Positions 30,037 through 37,441 of a DNA stretch of 64,000 nucleotides are shown here, piece after piece; position 1 is the stretch's first letter; each line of letters opens with the position of its first letter. Source of the DNA: Gordonia mangrovi (GTDB lineage: Bacteria; Actinomycetota; Actinomycetes; Mycobacteriales; Mycobacteriaceae); the NCBI RefSeq assembly GCF_024734075.1, contig NZ_CP102850.1, positions 4,092,001 through 4,156,000 of the forward strand, given 5' to 3'. The notes beneath the pieces were generated by a model, which was not told the DNA's origin, searched no databases, and saw nothing but the letters and a program-made list of their open reading frames with translations. Both the position numbers and the translations under genes were made by a program.

Positions 30037-31341
30037 GTGACCGCCGAGCCGCGTCCTACCGTGGTCGATCTCGCCTACGGCGGGCTCCGACTGTCGGACG
30101 GGCGCAGCGCCGACGTCGATGACCTGCTCGACGCGGTCGACTCCGCAACGGTCGAGATCGGCGGCCGCCGGGTGTTCGGCGACCAGGCGTGGCGTGACGT
30201 GTGGCACCACCTGGGACTGCCCGATCGGGGGCCCGAGGGGCCGGTGCCGTTCGTCATCGGACATCCGAGTACCTGGGGCCGGCTGCGTACCGCGGCGCTG
30301 GCGCGGTCGGTCGCCCAGCTGGGGGTACCCGTCGAGGTGATCCCGCGTGCGGTGCTGATCGCCCGCAGCCACTCCGACGGCGCGATGCAGCGCTGCGCGG
30401 TGGTGGAGACCACCCATCTGCCGACAGTGCCGCACGATCCGGCCCGTACGCCCGCCGAGACCTGGGATGTCGCGCGGTTGCGGCGGACCGCCGGTGGGTG
30501 GCAGATCGAGGCGACCGATGTGCTCACCCCCGGCGCCGACGACATCGCCCGCCAGACCGAGTCGATCGTCGACGACTCGGTGGAGGCGGTGTTCGTCGAC
30601 GGAGCCGACCCCGCTGCCCGGAGTCGCGCCCGCGACGTCGTCGGCGCACATGTGGTGGCGGGCAGAGTGGTGGACGTCGATCGTGCACTCGTTCGTCGGT
30701 ACGGATGGCGGACCGGCCGGCACCTCTCGGAGGCCGAGCGATTCGGGGTGCACGGCCCGACCCCCTCGGTACCCGGCCCCACGCGTGGCGACAACCGGAC
30801 ATCGCGGCGGGCCGTATGGGCCGCCGGTGTGGTGGCGGTGCTGATCGCGGTGGTCGCCGTCGTCGTCGGTGTGGCGCAGGTGCAGCCCGATCCGGCCGAG
30901 CAGACGGCCGTCGTGGGTCGGACGACGGTGGTCGTCCCCGCCGACTGGCGGCGCAGCGAGTTGGATCCCCCCGACGGTCAGAACGGGACACAGACCAGCC
31001 GGACGGTGTTCGCCGACCCGGACACCGGCCGGCGCCTGCTGCTGGTGCAGAGCGAGGTGCGTGCGGACTCGACGCTGGCGTCGGTGGCGCGCAGCCTGGG
31101 CAACCGTATCCGCCAGCGCGGCGACGAGGTGGTGACCGAGTTCTCGCCCTCGACGCGGTTCATGGGTCGTGAGGTGATCAGCTATCGGGAGGCGCCGGCA
31201 TCGGGGAGCGCCATCCGCTGGTACGTGCAGGTCGCCGACGGGCTGCAGGTGTCGGTCGGATGTCAGGACGGCAGTGCCGGGGAATCGGTGGACGCCGAGT
31301 GCGCCCGCGCGGTCTCCTCGGTCCGCATCGGGCCGCGATAG
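30037..31341 (+). CDS. Type VII secretion-associated membrane protein (Rv3446c type)
   Basis: This protein has 434 residues. An Ala/Val-rich N-terminal domain to about residue 245 has a vague actin/Hsp70-like look (VVDLAYGGLRL). A single membrane helix lies at about 268-288 (AVWAAGVVAVLIAVVAVVVG), and an outer domain of about 140 residues ends in two cysteines (VGCQDG, AECARA). It follows eccC4 by 6 bp, the same position as M. tuberculosis Rv3446c, and fits the TIGR03931-type secretion-associated family. It may take the EccE-like peripheral place in this minimal system. The GTG start is in weak context. Confidence 0.8.
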   Translation: MTAEPRPTVVDLAYGGLRLSDGRSADVDDLLDAVDSATVEIGGRRVFGDQAWRDVWHHLGLPDRGPEGPVPFVIGHPSTWGRLRTAALARSVAQLGVPVEVIPRAVLIARSHSDGAMQRCAVVETTHLPTVPHDPARTPAETWDVARLRRTAGGWQIEATDVLTPGADDIARQTESIVDDSVEAVFVDGADPAARSRARDVVGAHVVAGRVVDVDRALVRRYGWRTGRHLSEAERFGVHGPTPSVPGPTRGDNRTSRRAVWAAGVVAVLIAVVAVVVGVAQVQPDPAEQTAVVGRTTVVVPADWRRSELDPPDGQNGTQTSRTVFADPDTGRRLLLVQSEVRADSTLASVARSLGNRIRQRGDEVVTEFSPSTRFMGREVISYREAPASGSAIRWYVQVADGLQVSVGCQDGSAGESVDAECARAVSSVRIGPR

Positions 31342-31359
31342 TGGCCTCGTCACCGCGTT

Positions 31360-31389
31360 TTGACCCTGACCTGCGCGGTCGCGTAACCT
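31360..31389 (+). promoter_or_regulatory. Promoter of the rplM-rpsI operon
   Basis: TTGACC (31360-31365) and TAACCT (31384-31389) are separated by 18 bp. This is the best sigma-A-type promoter in the window. It predicts a transcript start near 31396 and a leader of about 127 nt. Confidence 0.7.
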
Positions 31390-31471
31390 GGATCGCTGGT
31401 GCGTGGCATCTCGGTCCCGAGTCGGGGCGAGATAGTCGAGGCCCGGGTCCCCACTGGTCGCCGGGAACAAC

Positions 31472-31522
31472 CTCTGTCATCGTGCCGGACCAGCATCCAC
31501 ATCGACAGAGTTGAGGACAACT
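31472..31522 (+). promoter_or_regulatory. Structured leader of rplM with the Shine-Dalgarno in a hairpin loop
   Basis: CTCTGTC (31472-31478) pairs perfectly with GACAGAG (31504-31510). AGTTG (31509-31513) pairs with CAACT (31518-31522), presenting GAGGA next to the GTG start. The two stems overlap by two bases and so may compete. Confidence 0.5.
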
Positions 31523-31962
31523 GTGCCTACCTACACCCCGAAGGCCGGTGACATCACGCGTGCGTGGCATGTCATCGACGCCACCGACGTGGTGCTCGGC
31601 CGCCTCGCCGTGCAGAGCGCGAACCTGCTCCGCGGCAAGCACAAGCCGACCTATGCACCCCACGTCGATGGTGGTGACTACGTCATCATCATCAACGCCG
31701 AGAAGGTCGTGCTGACCAGCAACAAGGCCGACCGCAAGCTGAACTACCGCCACTCCGGGCATCCGGGTGGGCTCAAGGTCCAGACGACTACCGAGCTCCT
31801 GGAGACCCACCCCGAGCGGGTTGTCGAGAAGGCGATCAAGGGCATGCTGCCCCACACCAAGCTGGGACGCGCCATGGCGTCGAAGCTGAAGGTGTACGCC
31901 GGACCGAACCATCCCCACGAGGCCCAGCGCCCCGTGTCCTTCGAGATCAAGCAGGTGGCCCA

Positions 31963-31966
<4 letters not shown>
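31523..31966 (+). CDS. rplM: 50S ribosomal protein L13
   Basis: L13 has 147 residues, the standard length, and is an early-assembly 23S rRNA-binding protein. Diagnostic segments are [17 protein letters not shown] near the N-terminus, [18 protein letters not shown] and [15 protein letters not shown] 31523 follows GAGGA with 5-nt spacing. Its last codons overlap the rpsI start (GTGA). It follows the ESX-4 genes, as in M. tuberculosis. Confidence 0.98.
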
Positions 31967-32511
<545 letters not shown>

Positions 32512-32513
32512 CC

Positions 32514-33857
32514 TTGGCACGCCTTTTCGGAACCGACGGCGTCCGGGGCCTGGCCAACGACGAGCTCACGCCCGAGCTCGCGTTGCGCCTGGCCTCGGCC
32601 GCCGCGGTCGTCTTCGAGCATCAGTCCACCGCCGACGCCCGGCCGCGTGCCGTCGTCGGTCGTGACCCCCGTGCATCCGGTGAGATGCTGGAGGCCGCCG
32701 TCTGCGCGGGCCTCGCTGCCACCGGGGTGGACGCCATCCGCGTCGGCGTGGTGCCGACGCCCGCCGTCGCCTTCCTCACCGCCGACTACGGCGCCGACTT
32801 CGGTGTGATGATCTCCGCATCGCACAATCCGATGCCCGACAACGGCATCAAGTTCTTCTCCGGAGGCGGTCACAAGCTCGAGGATGCGGTCGAGGATCGC
32901 ATCGAGGCCGCCATGGCCGACGACGAGTTCGCCCGCCCGATCGGTGCCGCCGTCGGACGTGTCGTCGACGCCACCGACGCCGGTGATCGATACCTGGCCC
33001 ACCTCGCCGCCACGATCGAGCAGCGACTCAACGGACTCACCGTCGTCGTCGACTGCGCGCACGGCGCTGCGTCGGAGCTCGCGCCGCGGGCCTACGCCGA
33101 CGCCGGCGCGAACGTCATCGCGATCCATGCCGAACCCGACGGTCTCAACATCAACGACGGTTGCGGCTCCACCCACATGGGCAAACTGCAGGCGGCGGTG
33201 CTCGAGCATGGTGCCGATCTCGGGCTGGCCCACGACGGCGACGCCGATCGGTGCCTGGCTGTGGACGCATCGGGTCAGATCGTCGACGGCGATGCCATCA
33301 TGGCGATCCTCGCGACCTCGCTGCGCGATCGGAATCGGCTGCGCGACAACGTTCTCGTCGCCACGGTGATGAGCAACCTCGGCTTGCACATCGCCATGCG
33401 CGAGACCGGTATCACGCTGCGCACCACCGCGGTCGGCGACCGCTATGTGCTCGAAGAGCTTCGCCGCGGCGGGTATTCGCTGGGCGGCGAGCAATCCGGG
33501 CACATCGTGATCCCCGGGTCGGGTACCACCGGCGACGGAATTCTCACCGGCCTGCTGTTGATGGAGCAGGTCGCCTCGACCGGCCGTCGGCTCGACGAGC
33601 TCGCCGCGATCATGACGGTGCTGCCGCAGGAACTGATCAACGTGCGTGTCGCCGACAAGCACATGGTGGCGCAGTCGGAGAAGGTTCGGCAGTCGGTGGT
33701 CGACGCCGAGACCGAACTCGGCGGAGACGGGCGGGTGCTGTTGCGTCCGTCCGGAACCGAGCAGCTCGTGCGGGTCATGGTGGAGGCGCCGACGGCCACC
33801 GCGGCCCAGGCAATCGCGCGGCGCATCGCCGCAGTGGTGGAGGCGGCCGGCGCATGA
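32514..33857 (+). CDS. glmM: Phosphoglucosamine mutase
   Basis: GlmM converts glucosamine-6-phosphate to glucosamine-1-phosphate for UDP-GlcNAc and peptidoglycan synthesis. It has 447 residues. The phosphoserine loop is [13 protein letters not shown] (about 99-111), the metal loop DGDADR and the sugar loop GGEQSGH; the C-terminal phosphate-binding [12 protein letters not shown] is present. The start is TTG, two bases past the rpsI stop and without a good Shine-Dalgarno. No other start gives the conserved [12 protein letters not shown]-terminus. glmS lies 3.6 kb downstream. Confidence 0.96.
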   Translation: MARLFGTDGVRGLANDELTPELALRLASAAAVVFEHQSTADARPRAVVGRDPRASGEMLEAAVCAGLAATGVDAIRVGVVPTPAVAFLTADYGADFGVMISASHNPMPDNGIKFFSGGGHKLEDAVEDRIEAAMADDEFARPIGAAVGRVVDATDAGDRYLAHLAATIEQRLNGLTVVVDCAHGAASELAPRAYADAGANVIAIHAEPDGLNINDGCGSTHMGKLQAAVLEHGADLGLAHDGDADRCLAVDASGQIVDGDAIMAILATSLRDRNRLRDNVLVATVMSNLGLHIAMRETGITLRTTAVGDRYVLEELRRGGYSLGGEQSGHIVIPGSGTTGDGILTGLLLMEQVASTGRRLDELAAIMTVLPQELINVRVADKHMVAQSEKVRQSVVDAETELGGDGRVLLRPSGTEQLVRVMVEAPTATAAQAIARRIAAVVEAAGA

Positions 33858-34552
33858 GTCGTCCACAGGCGGTGTTGTTCGACTTCTCGGGCACCCTGTT
33901 CCGGTTCGAGGCCCGCGACGAATGGTTCGAAGGCCTGCACGACGCCGACGGCAATGCGTTGCACCTCGACCATCAGGCGGAACTGATCCGCCGGATGACG
34001 CAGCCGGTCGGCATCCCCGCCGCGCTGGCCGACGAGGACCGGATCGCCTGGGAACAGCGTGATCTCGATCCCGCTCAACATCGTCGCGCCTACCTGTCGA
34101 TGCTGCGGTCCTCCGGTTTGAGCGTGGCCGATCACGCCGAGCGGCTGTATGCGCGGGTGCTGGACCCGCACTCCTGGCGGATCTTCGACGACACCCGTGC
34201 CGTGCTCGAAGGTGTTCGCGCCGCGGGTATCCGGGTCGGCGTGGTGAGCAACATCGCCTTCGATCTCCGCGAGGTGCTGGCACTACACGGTATCGCCGAT
34301 CTCGTCGAGGCGTATGCGCTGTCCTACGAGGTCGGCGCGATCAAGCCCAGCCCGAAGATCTTCCACGCCGCGCTCGACCCGCTGGGGATCGAGCCGACGG
34401 CGGCCCTGATGGTCGGCGACAGCGACCACGCCGACGGTGGCGCCCGGGACCTCGGATGTGACTTCGCCCTGGTCCACGATGTCCCGCCGGCCGAGCGGTC
34501 GACGGCCCTGCTCGACGCTGTGCGAGCCCGCGGCGTCGAGCTGCCACACTGA
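33854..34552 (+). CDS. HAD-superfamily hydrolase
   Basis: This protein has 232 residues and overlaps glmM by 4 bp (ATGA). Motif I is LFDFSGTLF, so the nucleophile Asp is present but the usual second Asp of phosphatases is Ser. Motif II is VVSNIA, motif III the Lys in [10 protein letters not shown], and motif [11 protein letters not shown]. The alpha-helical cap lies at about residues 20-105. This resembles the haloacid-dehalogenase/phosphoglycolate-phosphatase subgroup; substrate unknown. Coupling to glmM hints at a role in sugar-phosphate clean-up, which is inference only. Confidence 0.85.
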   Translation: MSRPQAVLFDFSGTLFRFEARDEWFEGLHDADGNALHLDHQAELIRRMTQPVGIPAALADEDRIAWEQRDLDPAQHRRAYLSMLRSSGLSVADHAERLYARVLDPHSWRIFDDTRAVLEGVRAAGIRVGVVSNIAFDLREVLALHGIADLVEAYALSYEVGAIKPSPKIFHAALDPLGIEPTAALMVGDSDHADGGARDLGCDFALVHDVPPAERSTALLDAVRARGVELPH

Positions 34553-34586
34553 TCTCGCCGCCACCCGGAACCCGATCGGGTCGTCG

Positions 34587-34613
34587 CGCGTCTAAGTGAC
34601 AGGACCACCAAGT
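34587..34613 (+). repeat. Dispersed motif, copy 1
   Basis: CGCGTCTAAGTGACAGG and then ACCACCAAGT match a second copy at 51412-51439 with two substitutions and one inserted base. A partial third copy, CAGGACCACTAAG, lies at 34652-34664 just upstream of the next gene. Confidence 0.65.
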
Positions 34614-34697
34614 GGTGCTGTTCGAAAATTCGTCCCCGACGAACTTGCGGGCAGGACCACTAAGGTTCTGAGTGGAACACGATGCGAGGGGGTCGGG

Positions 34698-35027
34698 ATG
34701 TTCGATGCGCAGACATCAGTCGACGTCGACGAGATCAGTGGCGTGATCGCGTTCTATCGGTCCGCGGCCGATGTGGTGGGTGGGACCGCATCCGACCTGC
34801 GTGGCCATGATCTCGGTGCGTGGGCGGTGGGTGAGGATTACCACGACCTCGGCGAGCGCTACCGCGAGATGGGGCGGATCATCTCGGGGCGACTCGACGA
34901 GCAGGCGCGCGCCGCCGACCGCCTGGCCGGGGCCCTGCACCAGGCCATGACGGCGTTGGTGCTGGCCGACCAAGAGATCGCCGACGGCGCAACCGGCGAC
35001 CGGTTCGCCGGACGAGGTGACCGATGA
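34698..35027 (+). CDS. Small helical protein, WXG100/type VII-like (Rv3440c position)
   Basis: This 109-residue, all-helical, Ala-rich protein has no signal peptide. It is laid out as two long helices flanking GHDLGAWAVGEDYH, similar to the turn of ESX/WXG100 proteins. GAGGGGG precedes ATG 34698. Its stop overlaps the next start (ATGA). Position and size match M. tuberculosis Rv3440c. Function is not established. A type VII substrate or chaperone role is my inference from fold-like features and from the ESX-4 genes 3.4 kb away. Confidence 0.6.
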   Translation: MFDAQTSVDVDEISGVIAFYRSAADVVGGTASDLRGHDLGAWAVGEDYHDLGERYREMGRIISGRLDEQARAADRLAGALHQAMTALVLADQEIADGATGDRFAGRGDR

Positions 35028-36160
35028 CGCGGTCACCCGATTCGTTGCCCGCTCTGCGCGATCATGCCGTCAGCGGCCTCGAACATCTCGGTGAGCTGTT
35101 GGCGCTGGCCACCGGACTGGGGGCCGCGGTGGCCGACCCCGATGACGTCCACCGTCCATTCCGCCAGGTAGGCGGGGTGGACCCGGCGTTGCTCGCCGCA
35201 GATGGGCGGCGATTGTCCGCCGCGCACCGAGCGGTCGCCGAGCGACTTCACCGACTTCCCGAGCAGCAGGTCCGGATCGGCCGAGGATGGACCGGTGAGA
35301 CCGGTTCGCGCGCGGTGATCGCGGTGATCGAACATCAGCGGCGGGCGGAAGCCGACCTGCACGTCCTGCGGACGCTGACCGAGGCGACCACAGCTGCCGC
35401 CGCCGGCATCGATCAACTGCTGCGCACCTGGTATCTCACGGTCGCGCGGCTGGCGGTGCCACTGGTCGCGGGGGTGCCGATCGTCGACGTGCCGGGCGCC
35501 ATCGCGAGCGGTCGGATACGACTCGACATGGTCGTCGACGACATCGTCTCGCGTGCCACCCTGTACTTCACCACGGCGGAGGCGACGATCTCCGGGATCG
35601 ATGCGATCCTCGAACACCTCGATCGTGCGACCGCCGACGTGGAGGTCGAACCATACCCGGGGGACGTCACGGGCTCGGCCCCGACGGTGGTCGGCCGGCA
35701 CACCGCGGAGACGATCCCCGCCACCGGTTCGGGCGGTCCGGCTCCGTCGCGGGGTCCCGATGCTGTGGTGGGCTCCGACGAGTCGTACGGCGGCCGCGAA
35801 TCGACCGACTCGTCCGCGACCCGGCAGCACGATCCGCCAGACCGCGATATCCCAGACCGCGATATCCCAGACCGCGACGCCGACGTGCCGTTGCGGTTGC
35901 AGCCGTCGCCGGGGGAGTCCGCTGACCAGGACGAACAGCAGTCGCCCGGCTCGGCGGCCCCGGCCGATCCCGCGCCCGCGACCTCACCGTGGTCGGTCGA
36001 GTCGCCCCGGGCGACAACCGAGGAGGCGGCGACGCATCCGGCGACGCCACACCCTCGGCCGTCCGGCCCCGAATCACGGGATCCGGCGTCGTCGGCGCCT
36101 GAATCCCGGCCGCCGGCATCGTCGTCGGGCGGCGAGCTCGCACTGGCAGGGGAGCAATGA
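35024..36160 (+). CDS. Helical protein with WxG motif and Pro/Ser-rich tail (Rv3439c position)
   Basis: This protein has 378 residues. The first 210 are helical. GRGWTGETGSRAVIAVIEH at about residues 86-104 carries a WxG turn followed by a long helix, like WXG100/LXG proteins. The remaining 165 residues are Pro/Ser/Asp-rich and disordered, and include a short repeat (DRDIP twice, then DRDADVP). No signal peptide or membrane helix. This resembles the alanine/proline-rich Rv3439c of M. tuberculosis in place and layout. The known family is uncharacterised; I infer a partner of the preceding small protein. Confidence 0.6.
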   Translation: MTRSPDSLPALRDHAVSGLEHLGELLALATGLGAAVADPDDVHRPFRQVGGVDPALLAADGRRLSAAHRAVAERLHRLPEQQVRIGRGWTGETGSRAVIAVIEHQRRAEADLHVLRTLTEATTAAAAGIDQLLRTWYLTVARLAVPLVAGVPIVDVPGAIASGRIRLDMVVDDIVSRATLYFTTAEATISGIDAILEHLDRATADVEVEPYPGDVTGSAPTVVGRHTAETIPATGSGGPAPSRGPDAVVGSDESYGGRESTDSSATRQHDPPDRDIPDRDIPDRDADVPLRLQPSPGESADQDEQQSPGSAAPADPAPATSPWSVESPRATTEEAATHPATPHPRPSGPESRDPASSAPESRPPASSSGGELALAGEQ

Positions 36161-36179
36161 CCGACACCGGACCACTGCG

Positions 36180-36455
36180 ATGAATCTGGCCGATCAGATC
36201 GACGCGATCGCGCGGCGGGCCACGGCTCGCGTCGTTGCCGCGTCCAATGAGTTCTCCGCCACCCAGCGCGGCCTGGTGGCCGAGCTCGCCGAACACCGTG
36301 CGGCCGTCGCGACACCCGGGGAGCGACTTCGCGGGGAACTGCACCGCGAGGCCGAGGTCGCCGAGGTCGCCACACCCCGGATACTGCTGCCCGCCGACCG
36401 GGCCGAGTCCAGCCCCCACACCCCGGTCCGGGACGAGACCGTGTCGGACGAATAG
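36180..36455 (+). CDS. Small hydrophilic helical protein, third gene of the cassette
   Basis: This 91-residue protein begins MNLADQIDAIARRATAR. A predicted amphipathic helix covers about residues 1-60 and a disordered acidic tail follows. ATG 36180 lies 19 bp past the previous stop without a clear Shine-Dalgarno, so coupling is likely. I do not recognise the family. Its stop overlaps the presumed -10 box of the next gene. Confidence 0.55.
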   Translation: MNLADQIDAIARRATARVVAASNEFSATQRGLVAELAEHRAAVATPGERLRGELHREAEVAEVATPRILLPADRAESSPHTPVRDETVSDE

Positions 36456-36458
36456 GCT
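36453..36458 (+). promoter_or_regulatory. -10 box of the alpha/beta hydrolase-fold gene
   Basis: TAGGCT lies 6 nt before GTG 36465, fitting a leaderless transcript. Confidence 0.4.
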
Positions 36459-36464
36459 GTCGGT

Positions 36465-37418
36465 GTGCCGGCAACCAAACCAGTACCGTCCAGGTCAGCG
36501 TCACGTTCGCCTCGTCCCCTACCGAAGGGGTCGCCGGGCAAGGTGATGTCGGAATTGGGCCGCCGCGGCCCCTACCGGGTGCTGCGCGGCGACCTCGGGA
36601 TCGCCGGGATGCGGGGGCAGGTGTTCGCGCCGGAGAGCGGGCAGCGGTTACCCGCCATCGCCATGGGACACACCTGGATGGCGGACAGCCGGCGCTACCG
36701 GGATCTGCTGTACCACTTCGCGTCCTGGGGCTTCGTCACGGTTGCGCCCGACGCAAACAGCGGCTTCTTCGCCTCCGACGTCGGTTTGGCCGGCGATCTG
36801 CGGGCCGCCCTCGACATCGTCGCCCATGTACCCCTCGGGTATGGCACGGTCACCGTCGACCCCGACCGCCTCGGACTGGTCGGCCACGGATTCGGCGCGT
36901 CGGCGGCGGTGCTGGCCGCCGCCGATCAGCCGTTGCGCGGTCATGCGGCTCCGAAGGTCGCGGCGGTCGTCGCGATGTTCCCGTCGCCCACCACGTCGGC
37001 GTTGCTGCCCGCCGCAGCCCTGGTGCGCGCGCCGGGGCTGATCATCGCCGGTGCGGGCGAACTCGACACCATGGACGGAAATGCCCTTCCGCTGGCGCAG
37101 GCCTACGGCGGGGATGTGGTCTTGCGCACCGTGGCTCGGGGCAACCCACGCGACCTACTCGAGCGCCGCACCATCAAATCCCTGGTGGGGATGAACGGTT
37201 CCGACCGTGCGTTGCATGCCCTGATCCGCTCGGCATGCACCGGATATCTGCTGTACAGCGTGGCCGGCGAGAAGGGGTTCGCCGGATTCGCCGAGGCGAC
37301 CGGGACGCTGGGCAAGTTGAGTGCCGTCGACCTCACGGACCCGCCTGTGCAGGCCGTCGACGCCGTGTCACACCTGTTCGGTGCCAAGCCACGGAAGCGG
37401 CGGCTCAAGAAGCGTTGA
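36465..37418 (+). CDS. Alpha/beta hydrolase-fold protein, dienelactone-hydrolase/cutinase-like, nucleophile missing
   Basis: This protein has 317 residues. The fold is indicated by AIAMGHTWMADSRRYRDL (oxyanion strand), FVTVAPDAN, and VDPDRLGLVGHGFGASAAVLAAAD at the nucleophile elbow. The elbow reads GHGFG where active enzymes read GxSxG, so the catalytic Ser is replaced by Gly. A basic C-terminal tail (KPRKRRLKKR) follows. There is no signal peptide. The place before glmS matches M. tuberculosis Rv3438. It may be a non-catalytic binding protein. Confidence is high for the fold and low for function. Confidence 0.75.
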   Translation: MPATKPVPSRSASRSPRPLPKGSPGKVMSELGRRGPYRVLRGDLGIAGMRGQVFAPESGQRLPAIAMGHTWMADSRRYRDLLYHFASWGFVTVAPDANSGFFASDVGLAGDLRAALDIVAHVPLGYGTVTVDPDRLGLVGHGFGASAAVLAAADQPLRGHAAPKVAAVVAMFPSPTTSALLPAAALVRAPGLIIAGAGELDTMDGNALPLAQAYGGDVVLRTVARGNPRDLLERRTIKSLVGMNGSDRALHALIRSACTGYLLYSVAGEKGFAGFAEATGTLGKLSAVDLTDPPVQAVDAVSHLFGAKPRKRRLKKR

Positions 37419-37427
37419 ATTCACAGG

Positions 37428-37433
37428 TACGCT
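37428..37433 (+). promoter_or_regulatory. -10 box of glmS, probable leaderless promoter
   Basis: TACGCT lies 8 nt before the ATG and no Shine-Dalgarno is present. There is no room for a glmS ribozyme. Confidence 0.45.
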
Positions 37434-37441
37434 GACTGACT

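Noticed and set aside
28147..31470. A 1107-codon open frame on the minus strand opposite eccC4
   Set aside because: It is antisense to a well-recognised gene, has no domain pattern, is rich in Arg/His/Gly/Asp as expected from third-position GC, and has no ribosome-binding site.
37395..37441. glmS ribozyme upstream of glmS
   Set aside because: Only 23 bp separate glmS from the previous gene, which is too short for the ribozyme; a -10 box lies 8 nt from the ATG.
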